Of a stretch of DNA of 64,000 bases, positions 54,862 to 64,000 are shown in pieces (within the stretch, counting starts at the first letter, position 1; each line of letters begins with the position of its first letter). The notes beneath the pieces were generated by a model that ran no database searches, was not told the DNA's origin, and saw nothing but the letters and a program-made list of their open reading frames with translations. Where the stretch lies: assembly GCA_963576725.1 (NCBI GenBank), contig OY755237.1, positions 62,284,979-62,348,978 on the forward strand, in the 5' to 3' direction. The position numbers were made by a program, and so were the translations under genes. Source of the stretch: Azorinus chamasolen. Lineage: Eukaryota > Mollusca > Bivalvia > Cardiida > Solecurtidae.

Positions 54862-55110
54862 CAGCAATGCGAAAAGAGAAAATTGCAAACTCGCTTTAAT
54901 GGAATCTGTCCATGAGCTGTTATTAAAAGTGTAATTCTGCGCGCAAGCCCCCTAGCACCGACTTAAGCGGTATTTAATTTTCAAAACTAAAAGCACTGAC
55001 ATTGATGCTCCTGATCGACCAGAATATATAACAACACTGATGTCTGAAGTACGGGTGAGTTTTTACGATAGGTACAAGAGCACGTTACACCTGTTGTTGT
55101 GAAGTATATA
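54862..55110 (+). repeat. block C/D shared stretch R2, second copy
   Basis: AAAAGAGAAAATTGCAAACTC and CCCCTAGCACCGACTTAAGC align with 37440-37700. Confidence 0.75.
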
Positions 55111-55234
55111 AATTCTAAAACCAAAACAAAGCTCAACTGTATAAAAGATTACATGACGACTGTGACTTAACTTTGACTGTATTACCTTCATCTGTTACGT
55201 CATATACGTACTATGTACAGCTGATGATTAGTAA

Positions 55235-55380
55235 GGAAAAATAGTGAAGTTCAGCAGGAAAAACTACACATAAGACGCAACCATTACACACGCACACACA
55301 CATAAGACGCAACCATTACCACACAACACAGATAGAAAATAAGTGATACACACACACACACAACCACATCGATGCTCACC
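55235..55380 (-). mobile_element. short 3'-end fragment of the retroelement family
   Basis: GGAAAAATAGTGAAGTTCAGC and the CA-rich stretch (ACACACACAACCAC) resemble 22173-22330. An internal duplication of CATAAGACGCAACCATTACAC is visible. Confidence 0.45.
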
Positions 55381-55503
55381 CGAGCAGCTAAACGTGCTTT
55401 ATACATTATTTGTCGAGCGTGAGACTTCACGAATCGAAAGTTACAAATTCGCATGCACGACCGGACTTTAATTTTGACTAAATCACGGACAATTATGAAA
55501 ATA

Positions 55504-55730
55504 TTAACATTTTCCTCCCTAAATACGCATTTCTTCGCCTCTGTAAAAGTCAATTTATGAAACCATTGTGATAAATAGAGCATTTTCTCCATAGGAATTT
55601 GATAGATCTGTTTCTTTAATATCTTAAATGGCTACAATGTTCCACCTTCCCTATATCATTATAACCATCATGTCCACAAAATCAGTGGGTATTGACATTT
55701 GGAATGAACATAGAACAGGGAAAGAGTTAT
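55504..55730. repeat. chimera of pB-d left arm and pB-a right arm
   Basis: The left side is pB-d (TTAACATTTTCCTCC, CCATTGTGATAAATAGAGCA). The switch falls right after its dyad (CTCCATAGGA, 55588-55597). The right side is the outer pB-a arm in reverse (AATTTGATAGATCTGTTTC to CATAGAACAGGGAAAGAG). Confidence 0.75.
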
Positions 55731-55734
55731 TATC

Positions 55735-56189
55735 ATTAAAAAGAAACTACTTTATTTCCGAAACTTATTCTGTTTGCAACATTTTGAGGAATATACCAGC
55801 ATTTTATTTGGAGGCAAACACGTCTCACAAAAGTATGAGAGGAATGCAAAATGTGTGGGGTTCATAATGCAAGATTACTAGTCTGCACAAACATGTTTCG
55901 TACTTGGTACATGTAATGATAATTCCATTTAACTATACCGACAAATGTGCTGTGATATTTTGAATTAATTTGCAAATACATACTATCGTCGTAATAATAT
56001 TTCAACCGTGATAATCAGTTAGTGTTGCACAATTCTCCATTATGGCGTCTGTGGCGCTGTTTTGTCGAGAATATGAAATGATACGCGTTGAAACTAACAG
56101 ATATCTGTCACTGTGGCTTATTGCAGCTATAGTGCATTTAGACAAAAATATGAAATGAGTTGTTAAGGCGTTACTTCAAGGGTGCAATC
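55735..56189. other. no gene or clear repeat seen
   Basis: Nothing recognised. Confidence 0.4.
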
Positions 56190-56441
56190 TTAACCCTTCG
56201 CTTGTTGTTCACGACAATATACCTACCTGTAAATAGTGAAGACCCAGATGAGACAGCTCCTGCAGGAGCTGTCTCATCAGGGTCTGCACTATTTACAAAT
56301 TGATTGTGCATCCAGTGCACTCCACAGCAATGGTTGTACAGAGAAATAATTGCAGACAGTGAATATATATGTAATTATACAACAGGGCATGGGTAAAGAA
56401 GAAGAACTGGTTTTTTTAAAATTCAGCAAGAGAATGGTTAA
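56190..56441. repeat. pB-c element, complete
   Basis: TTAACCCTTCGCTTGTTGTT to GCAAGAGAATGGTTAA, with a perfect AGCTCCTGCAGGAGCT centre. Confidence 0.9.
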
Positions 56442-56667
56442 AGATAAGTTCACATCGCACGTCCCTTTGCATACATTTACCAGAATATAATGTAACATTG
56501 AAATACATATATTATATTAATGATATATGATCGTGTTATTTATCTAATTACCGCAATATGACAGAACGCTTAAACTCAATTTATTTTCCAATAATACCGG
56601 AATATCACGTATCAAGTTTTATGTTAAAAAGCTTTCTATTAGCAGTCCAAACTCTAATAATTTACTA

Positions 56668-56750
56668 TTAACCCTTTACTCCATATATACAGAGTAGACC
56701 CAGATCAGAGAATGCTCTTTTTGCTTACAGAATGGTATACATTAATAGAA
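56668..56750. repeat. pB-a2 fragment
   Basis: TTAACCCTTTACTCCATATA, then ACAGAGTAGACCCAGATCAG. The right arm is missing. Confidence 0.65.
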
Positions 56751-56751
56751 T

Positions 56752-56893
56752 CAAGCATTGGTTTTGTTAAAGACGGGGGTTTCTATACCCGCGGTTGGTC
56801 TGTTCCTAGTCGGAAACTAGCTTTAGCAAGTTTCCGACAGGAACATACCAACCGAGGGTGTAGAACCACCCGACTTTAACAAAAACCCAAGCT
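56752..56893. repeat. 142-bp hairpin element
   Basis: The arms GGTTTTGTTAAAGACGGG and CCCGACTTTAACAAAAACC, then GGTTGGTCTGTTCCTAGTCG and its complement. Only one copy in the window. Confidence 0.8.
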
Positions 56894-58219
56894 GGATTAT
56901 GTTTCTCGCTTAAATACACCCTAAAATCAAGTAAAATAATGGATTTTGTGAAGTACTACTTTCCATTGCGTAATAAGACTACCGTATCTAATAGCAGGTG
57001 ACATTAAATGACGTCATTTGTTACCGGTATGACATTACCATAAACGTTACGTTTTGGTGAAAAATATAAATGACTGATGAACCACAATACAACGTATCAA
57101 TTTTAATTTATAAACTCGTTGACTATAGAAATGTTGGTATAATTCTGTAAGAGTTCCTTCCCTTGCATTGATTTTACCAGAGGCATATACATGTATGTAT
57201 ATGTCTCTGATTTTACCTAATCGCCCATATGAATACACCAGACAAGGCTGTTCCAGATAAGGATTTCTAGTACTGCTATTTTAGTCACTCAGCTTATCTA
57301 CATATAGCACGTCTGAGAAGCGAGAAATATTTCTACAGTTTCTGCCATAACCAGCACTTCAAGTGTCCATGTGTCATTATAAAAACAAATTAACACCAGT
57401 GATGTTTTTATTTCTTACAGTAATATTCCTGGAGTAACGGTAACAGTAACTCTTGCAAAGTATACAGTAATCCAAAAGTTTGCATTTGGGATCTATTTTC
57501 TCAAGCATGGTGTTGTTGTGTTTTGCATTTTACACAAAAGTCCAAAATACTCCAGGCCTATTCATTATGTCTAATGCACGCATATCATTCAAATGGAAAA
57601 TACCTTACAAGTGGATATGAATAAAGTATATGCTGCTTACATTCTGCTTGGAACATATTTCATTCAATGTATTTATTTATTGACATTTAAGGTCAATCAG
57701 CATATAAAACAACAGATGAAAATCATAAAATAATCAGTAATAAAGAATTATAAAAACGACTAAGAATTTAAGAGTAGCTTTAAGCTATTTGTCCCAAATG
57801 TATTATTGATGGCCAGCTTATGCATGCATACCTTTAACAATTTTAACATTGTGCATGTGCTAAGTAATAAATGCTTATGGCCTATGGATAACCCATTAAG
57901 CTAAAAGCTTATTTCCAATGGGATCCAATGTAATCTGACATTTTCGTATATACACACTGTACACTGACATTGCATTATCATTAAATCCCAGTTAAGTTAA
58001 GTTGTATCGTTATAATAAATTATACCGGAATCATATCGTCGCTCCATCTGGACAAGATCTTTATGAAAACGATTCCGAAATGAATATTGATTTGATCCGT
58101 ATCAATTCTCTTTTGTAACATGCCGTCCCTGTTCAGCACATGTCGAAAGCACAATTGCTATGCCTACAACGTTTTACAAGAGCCAATCTTCCGACGGTGA
58201 AGTCTTGCTAATCCAAGAC
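56894..58219. other. no gene; small palindrome
   Basis: A 31-bp palindrome at 57179-57209 (AGAGGCATATACATG / CATATGCCTCT-like). Otherwise 1.3 kb of AT-rich DNA without recognisable content. Confidence 0.4.
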
Positions 58220-58434
58220 TTAACCCATTCCCGCATAGGCTATTTTAGATCCAACCACTTTGAATAAACCTACCGAAAAGGGGGCATTAACTAGAGAAAA
58301 GGAAACTTGTTGAATTTTGTAGTTTGAAACCATTGTGATAAATAGAGCATTTGCTCCTATAGGAGCAAATGCTCTTTTCACACAGTGACATTTACAGAAG
58401 CGTCAAAAGGCGTCAACATGCGGGAATGGGTTAA
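58220..58434. repeat. pB-d element, complete, reference copy
   Basis: TTAACCCATTCCCGCAT and ATGCGGGAATGGGTTAA are the termini. The core GCATTTGCTCCTATAGGAGC is a perfect dyad. 215 bp. Confidence 0.9.
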
Positions 58435-58472
58435 GTAAAGAAGATTTGGGAATAGTTTTTGCAGGTAACTGC

Positions 58473-58672
58473 TTAAGCCTTTCTTTCATATAACGTGTAG
58501 GAGCAGAATGATCAGGGTTGCACTGTTTGCTTGTGAAATTTGATAGACTTGTTTCTTTAATTTCTAGAATGTCTACAGTGTTCCAATTTTCATATTTCAT
58601 TATAACTATTTTGTTCATGAATATTCAGTAGGTATTGAATTTAGAATAAATATAGAACAGGGAAAAGGTTGA
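58473..58672. repeat. pB-a element, reverse orientation
   Basis: TTAAGCCTTTCTTTCATAT to TATAGAACAGGGAAAAGGTTGA. The left inner core is partly deleted. Confidence 0.75.
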
Positions 58673-58727
58673 GGCAGAGTAAACATCTTGCAAATCGCTC
58701 ACAGTGTAACCGTCACTCCGCATTAAA

Positions 58728-58895
58728 TCAACCTTTTCCCTGTTCTACGCTTATTCCAAATTTCAATACATACTGAGTATTCTTGAAAAAATCAATTACA
58801 ACCAAATGTGGAAAGTAGAATACTGTAGCCATCTGATCTAGGTCTACTCTGTTTGCAAATGCGTGAAAACTCGTTTATATGAAGACGATAGTTAA
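58728..58895. repeat. pB-a element with deleted core
   Basis: TCAACCTTTTCCCTGTTCTAC to GACGATAGTTAA. The left core half is missing, leaving ATCTAGGTCTACTCTGTTTG. Confidence 0.75.
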
Positions 58896-59003
58896 AGGTC
58901 GATAAGGATACATATTTGAAAGATTATCTACTTCTAGGTTACATCGACAAGTATGTACATGTATTGTTTTGCATAGAAAACACTTTTATTCTCAATTTGT
59001 TTA

Positions 59004-59189
59004 TACAGTAAAACCTCTCTATAACGACCACTAAATTGTGTTAATTAATTGAATTTTAGGACAGGTGGCTGCTTAAAGCAAGGTGAAAGTAAAACTGTTT
59101 TTAATTCCACCTTGTTTTAAGCAGCCACCTGCCTTTAACACAAAATAATTGGTGTAATTTATTGGCCGTTATAGAGAGGTTTTACTGTA
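59004..59189. repeat. pg-a element
   Basis: TACAGTAAAACCTCTCTATAA to TTATAGAGAGGTTTTACTGTA. The CTCCTATAGGAG centre has been deleted (AAAACTGTTTTTAATTCC). Confidence 0.85.
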
Positions 59190-59502
59190 TTCTCCAAAAC
59201 TATATACTGTGTCTTGTGATATTTTTTTAATGGTATGTTATTTTTACAAATATTAATGTTGTATGAAGAACGTTTTATTTACATGTTTAAGCATTTGATT
59301 TTCACACTTGCAGTTTGTCTAGGATGTACTTACAAATCACATGTTATGAAACTTTTTATTGATTTGTACAATGCATATGTTAAAGTCATACGAATGTCAA
59401 CATCTCCAATTGAATAACAAACGAAAACCCTAGTTTTGAAGCAACAGTGGAGATATTCTGAGCAACAGATAAACGTGCGTAGTCCAATACTGAATTCGTT
59501 CA

Positions 59503-59575
59503 TTTCTCTACCAAACCCTGTGTTCTGACCACTCTTTGGAATGGTCTCTTCGAGATGACCCTGGCTCTTTGGGTT
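59503..59575. repeat. hairpin remnant related to 2719-2819
   Basis: CTACCAAACCCTGTGTTCTG and ACCACTCTTTGGAATGGTCTC keep the left arm; the right arm is eroded. Confidence 0.55.
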
Positions 59576-59599
59576 GTCAATTACTATCAAACACCAATG

Positions 59600-59849
59600 T
59601 TAATCCTTCGCTTGCTATTCACGTCAATATACCTACCTGTAAATAGTGAAGACCCAGATGAGACAGCTCCTGCAGGAGCTGTCTCATCAGGGTCTGCACT
59701 ATTTACAAGTTGATTTTGCAACCAGTGCACTCCACAGCAGTGATTGCACAGAGACATAATTGTAGTCAGTGAAGATATATGTAATTATACAACAGGGCAT
59801 GGGTAAAGAAGGAGAAATGTATTTTAAAATTCAGCAAGAGAAGGGTTAA
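59600..59849. repeat. pB-c element, complete
   Basis: TTAATCCTTCGCTTGCTATT to GCAAGAGAAGGGTTAA, perfect AGCTCCTGCAGGAGCT centre. Confidence 0.9.
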
Positions 59850-60353
59850 CAATAGGTTTCGGGATGGACGTTTAATATGAGCATGTTAAAAGACACGTGA
59901 TATTTTAAAAAATCCGTTTTGTAAATTGTTTTGTTTGTTTTTATAACAGTGCCCTGTGTTAATAGTTATGTATGTCATTTGTGTACAGAAAACAGTATTA
60001 GCATAGTTAAACATGTACCAGCTTTAAATTTATCTCGGAATTGTAACTACATGTATGAATTCGACGTTAAAAGTACAAATACAGTCCAAGGAAGTTTTTT
60101 TATTTGATCGAAATAGAAGGTGGCGATCATTTGATTAAATGTAAAAGATATGAACATATTTTAAAAAACCGTCTGTATGTAATGATCATTATACAGGCTT
60201 TTATATGTTTTATTGGTCGTTAGTTTTCAATCCCAGTAATAAGGGGCCGTTGATTTGAGCGGTTGTATTTATTAGTGTGAAGACGGTGTTACGTAGTGAC
60301 AGTTAATTTTACTCACAGGATATGTTTCCATGATAACATCAGTTACAGTCTAA
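59850..60353. other. no gene or clear repeat seen
   Basis: Nothing recognised. Confidence 0.4.
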
Positions 60354-60555
60354 CCTGTCCAACACGGCCAGTCTTTTATTAAACATAGGAGTATTAAATA
60401 ACAGGTGGTTGCATAATGCGGGGGAAAAGTAATGCCGAAAGCTCCTATACAAATGTTTTGTATAGGAGCGTTTTACTTGCATTAAGGTACCATGTGCCTT
60501 ACAGGCCAATAATTAGACCTCTTCTAGGTCCTCGCTTAAGACTGGTTCTATTGTA
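60354..60555. repeat. pg-b element
   Basis: TACAGTCTAACCTGTCCAAC to GCTTAAGACTGGTTCTATTGTA. Core AGCTCCTATACAAATGTTTT / GTATAGGAGCG, where the dyad has gained a loop. Confidence 0.75.
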
Positions 60556-61029
60556 TATTGTATTTTCTACAAATATAAAATCAAAAAGTAAACTCCTCTG
60601 GAACTTGATTATGTACATTACAGCTTTTCTGGATCCAAGCATCTTATACAGATTATCACGAATTCTCCTGTGTCAGTACTTGATGAACTACGACACTTAA
60701 GCTGGAAGTTCAATGCGGTTTTGCAATCAACATATAGAAAGTTTCATTGCACTAAAGCACATAATGTTATGTCGAAATAACGACTTCCTTTGCACACAGT
60801 TTGAATTTAGTTGTTACGTCAAATAAATCGGAGCCTAATTACTTTCCAAACTGGTTGACGTGATTATTTCGACAGTCATTTCGAATGGCACAATTTAAAA
60901 TGTTGAAATTTTCCAGCAATACAGCAAAATTGTGTTATCTGACGAAGAATCAAGTCCTGTCAATCATTCAATATACTTATATGTTCAAAACACTCTAACG
61001 ATTTTGTCACACTTTTTGAGGACGAGAAA
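60556..61029. other. no gene or clear repeat seen
   Basis: Nothing recognised. Confidence 0.4.
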
Positions 61030-61112
61030 AACAACAACATTGTGTTGCTGTTCGGGCGACTGTTTGTTCTGTATGTGGTGTTTCCTGCATGACTCATTTT
61101 TGTACTTTCATA
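61030..61112. repeat. repeat shared with 24445-24547
   Basis: TTGTGTTGCTGTTCGGGCGA to CTCATTTTTGTACTTT. Confidence 0.7.
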
Positions 61113-61256
61113 TCAGAAGACTAGATATGTTCTTTAAGATACACATATATGCACCCGCTGGGGAAAATATGACAATACAGTAAATAAAAATCAGTAGTTG
61201 GGGTTTTCTGGTACACATTTAACCAAAAGAAAGTTGGGAGTACATTAACGACCTGC

Positions 61257-61490
61257 AAAATGTTAACACACACAAAACGTCAAAGAGTTCTTGGGAATTA
61301 GAGAGAACAGTGAAAACGAAAATAATATCTGCAATTATTTTGTTCTTGTGTGTAAATCTAGCAAACGAACTGCAACATGTTAACCAAAGAGTTAACATCA
61401 AGGCGTTATTGGGCATGAGAGAGCACAGTTAAAACGGAAAACTATTGCAATTGTTTTGTTCTTAAGTGTTAAACCAAAACTAAACATCAT
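61257..61490. repeat. ~115-bp imperfect tandem duplication
   Basis: Both units carry, in order, ATGTTAAC, AGAGAGMACAGT, AAAACGRAAA and GCAATTRTTTTGTTCT. Confidence 0.7.
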
Positions 61491-61703
61491 CATTCTGAAG
61501 TCCTGTATAAGAGTGTCTGTGGCTGAAGGCCGCGTGCAACAACACGGCTTATTGTTTAAATATGAATCAGGCCAGATTTACAGTGTGTGATGCTTTACTT
61601 AATAGGATGGAGATTTAACGTTAGATGTTTCAAACACACTATATAATCATACGATTATTGCTGATACATATTCACTGATAGAGAATGTTCTGTATGTTAT
61701 CGC

Positions 61704-61901
61704 ACAGTAAACTCCCTCTATACCGGACGTTAAAATAGGATCAAAACCGATCTGTCAGTAAGGTGGCAGCTTAATGCAGGTTGAAAGCATTTCAGAAATG
61801 TGACGTTTAATGCAGGATAAAAGTTTTTCAGAAATGTGCAGCTTACCACCTGCGTAAAAGGACCTAAATTGCTCCTAAATAAATTTCGGTTTAGAAGGGT
61901 T
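61704..61901. repeat. pg-c-like element
   Basis: ACAGTAAACTCCCTCTATACCGG at the left and TCGGTTTAGAAGGG at the right. The inner core has a short duplication (TTTAATGCAGGATAAAAG, TTTTTCAGAAATGTG). Confidence 0.65.
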
Positions 61902-61916
61902 TCCGGAACATGCACT

Positions 61917-62145
61917 TTAACCTATTCCCTTATATTGACACATTTTGACGCTCTGCAACAGTCACTTTATGAAACCATTGTGATAAAAAGAGCATTTGCA
62001 CCATAGGAGCAAATGTTCTATTTATCACAGAGATGTCAAAACTACAACATTAGAAACATTTCTTTTTCTCTAGTAAATGCTCCTTTTTGGTTGATTTATT
62101 CAAAGAGAGTGGGTCTACAAATAGCCTATGGATGAATGGGATTAA
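61917..62145. repeat. pB-d element
   Basis: TTAACCTATTCCCTTATATTG to TGGATGAATGGGATTAA. Core GAGCATTTGCACCATAGGAGC. Confidence 0.8.
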
Positions 62146-62267
62146 GGTCGTTATCAAACTATTGCCACTACATATACACACTGCTGTAAAACTAGATAAG
62201 GTCATATCAACAGAGTAGGCTTATTAGATATTGTTTGTGTTTAATAAAACAAATTGCATGTACTAAT

Positions 62268-62476
62268 CCAGTAAAACTTCTCTATAACGGCAACTAAATA
62301 CATCAAGTATTTTGTGATGAAGGCAGGTGGCAGCTTAAAGCAATGTGAAATTAAAACAGAACGCTCCTATAGGAGCATTCTGTTTTACTTTCACCTTGCT
62401 TTAAGCAGTAACCTGTCCTAAATATCAGCTAATTAACATATTAATTCATTGGCCGTTATAGAGAGGTTTTACTGTA
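62268..62476. repeat. pg-a element
   Basis: CCAGTAAAACTTCTCTATAAC to AGAGAGGTTTTACTGTA, perfect AACGCTCCTATAGGAGCRTT centre. Confidence 0.85.
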
Positions 62477-63066
62477 TGTTCAAAACATATTTCTTTCATC
62501 TTGTTAGCCTGTTCTAGTGATATTGAATTATTCACATATTTAAACTTGTTTCGGTCAGGTGATTACGGTCAACATACTTATACAGTTGGCAAAACGTCAA
62601 GCATGAAGCAAGTGCCTCGGTGAATCGTTTCCTCAACACAAGCTTCGAACATTAAAATCAGAGACTATGACTCTCACAAAACGGTACTATGCTTTGAATC
62701 ACAGCTAGTGATTCATTTCCAGTCTCCTTCAGTCATCATGAAAAGCAAAGGTTATAAACACTGTGTGAACACAAAAGGTGACTAAATGTTTATCCGTTGT
62801 TTATTCATGTACAGGCATGTCTAGACAGTAGAAATAAAGCAAATGTTTATGTCGGATGCCAGGGATTGAATCCTGATAATTCAGTATTGGAAGAGCATTA
62901 AGTGTCAACTGTACCTTGGAGACTGTAACTTGCATTTAATTATATAAGTAATGTTCAGTTGTTTGTAAAGTAAGGCGTTGTTACAAATTCACGTTTTACA
63001 TCTCTTTACAAGGTTCCGAACCTTAATCACAACTAACAAAGGTCGTTGAGAAAAATGGTTTATAAA
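62477..63066. other. no gene or clear repeat seen
   Basis: A weak tRNA-like word at 62860-62920 was considered and rejected. Nothing else. Confidence 0.4.
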
Positions 63067-63383
63067 TACAGTTGAACTTCGATATCTCCAACTCGCATAA
63101 CTCGAATATCGGAATAACTCGATGTAAAAGACACGTCCTTCAAACTTTTACAATACAGAATTGTTCTAGAATGCATAACTACGTATATCTAGAAACACAT
63201 GTCACAACCTAATGCAGGTCGAAAGAAATGCTGAAAGCTCCTACATTACAGGAGCGTTCAGCATTATATTAGACCCGCATTAAGCTGTGGACTTGAGCAA
63301 TAGTTCAGATTAGAATTTTGATGACTCGAACCTCTATGGTCTCTGAGTAATTTATATGGTCCCTTCAAGTCCGAGATATCAAG
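63067..63383. repeat. pg-d element
   Basis: TACAGTTGAACTTCGATATC at the left, CAAGTCCGAGATATCAAG at the right. Inner arms ACAACCTAATGCAGGTCG / ACCCGCATTAAGCTGTGG with GAAAGCTCCTAC...AGGAGCGTTC. Confidence 0.75.
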
Positions 63384-63860
63384 ATACAAGATACAAGATA
63401 CAAGAATCTTTATTTTGAGTCGGTTGTACAACAGATAACATTAGCTACAATAAGCTATTTACCGACTATATAACAAAGATAATAACAGTTTAACATAACA
63501 ACCTGTGGAATCAAAAGATATGTTTTCAAAGCATGGGTAATACACATTATAAAATTAAAATCAGAACAATTAAGTATTGGTAAAATACATAAGAATTTGT
63601 TAAAATGTCATTTCTAGAGTATGTAATACGGCATAAGATTTACAAAAGTACAAGTATTACTAAAAAGGTAGCACATATTTGCTATCACAAGATGCTATTC
63701 TGCTAATTAAGACAAAGAGGTTATTTGTTTCAAATAAAAATCAAATTTTCACACAAAGAGGGAAAATACATGAGAGTCCCAGATCCCTAAAAACAACTTC
63801 CAGGGTAGACAGAGTTAAGATGGCTCGTGCTAGAGCATTCCCAGCCTGGTCTGCAGTGTA
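63384..63860 (-). mobile_element. possible LINE/SINE 3' end with ATACAAG tail
   Basis: Four ATACAAG units at 63384-63411 followed by AATCTTTATTTTGAGTCGG. Short tandem 3' tails of this kind end several invertebrate non-LTR retroelements, here read leftward. The body has no recognisable RT motifs, and no second copy is in the window. Confidence 0.35.
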
Positions 63861-63904
63861 AGTCCTAGAGAAGGTGATGATATTCAGCTTCCTGCACCAG
63901 AAAT

Positions 63905-63985
63905 ATTCATACATATACACATACATATACACCTATACGCATGAACGCACATACATACATACATACATACATACATACAACTTCA
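63905..63985. repeat. (ACAT)n microsatellite
   Basis: CATACATATACACATACA followed by a pure ACAT run near the window end. Confidence 0.95.
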
Positions 63986-64000
63986 CATGTACACATGCAT

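Larger units (their letters stand above)
51695..55110 (+). repeat. segmental duplication block D
   Basis: Collinear with 34465-37700. It keeps a complete pg-e where C has only an end, and has gained pB-c, pB-a and pB-b2 elements between R1 and R2. Confidence 0.6.

Noticed and set aside
62850..62930. tRNA-like words (GGGATTGAATCC; AATTCAGTATTGGAAGAGCA)
   Set aside because: The B-box-like word comes before the A-box-like word, so they cannot form one tRNA or Pol III promoter.

Overview
This is eukaryotic DNA, most likely from a bivalve mollusc. The AT-rich sequence carries a split gene with GT-AG borders, many short hairpin (MITE-like) elements, tRNA-headed repeats and a metazoan-type retroelement. 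The hairpin families and the cysteine-rich receptor-like gene look like those I associate with heterodont bivalves such as Dreissena, but the species cannot be fixed from the window. There are no operons, rRNA genes or CRISPR arrays, and most of the window is non-coding.

Genes. The one well-supported gene is at 19368-21665 (+). It has two exons (19368-20411 and 20748-21665) and encodes a 653-residue secreted or single-pass protein with a somatomedin-B-like cysteine signature and two YRNxxCALCN motifs. This resembles the ectodomain of molluscan adhesion-type GPCRs, but the protein stops at about the first membrane helix. A second copy at 43210-45939 is a pseudogene with at least six frame-breaking changes. 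A degenerate reverse-transcriptase gene lies on the minus strand at 22667-24054, inside an insertion that is absent from the second copy.

Layout. 1-18 kb: repeats only (tRNA-headed repeat, hairpin elements, minisatellites with 27, 36 and ~73 bp periods). 18.16-24.24 kb: block A with the intact gene. 24.25-24.44 kb: a 200-base N gap. 24.5-34.3 kb: repeats, a foldback element with GCCCCTCAC-type arms, and GC-rich hairpin repeats. 34.47-37.70 kb: block C. 40.7-46.5 kb: block B (second copy of A, with the pseudogene). 48.56-49.88 kb: a foldback transposon with long arms and a 6-bp target duplication. 51.7-55.1 kb: block D (second copy of C). 55-64 kb: repeats. The order A-C then B-D suggests one old tandem duplication of roughly 15-20 kb.

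Hairpin families, names used below. Two classes are present. The TTAA class (piggyBac-like: target TTAA followed by CCC) comprises pB-a, with core ACAGAGTAGACC (variant pB-a2 has different outer arms); pB-b, with core AAACAGTTTGGATCC (pB-b2 has TTTAGCCTGCTGAG ends); pB-c, with core AAATAGTGCAGACC; and pB-d, with core GATAAATAGAGCATTTG. The TA/CAGT class (pogo/Tc1-like) comprises pg-a (ends CAGTAAAACCTCTCTATAACGG), pg-b (CAGTAGAACCTGTCTTAAGC), pg-c (AGTAAAACCCTCTAAACCGG), pg-d (CAGTTGAACTTCGATATC) and pg-e (CAGTAAAATCTCGAT). Both classes carry the same dyad centre, close to CTCCTATAGGAG, which is the most interesting unexplained structure here.
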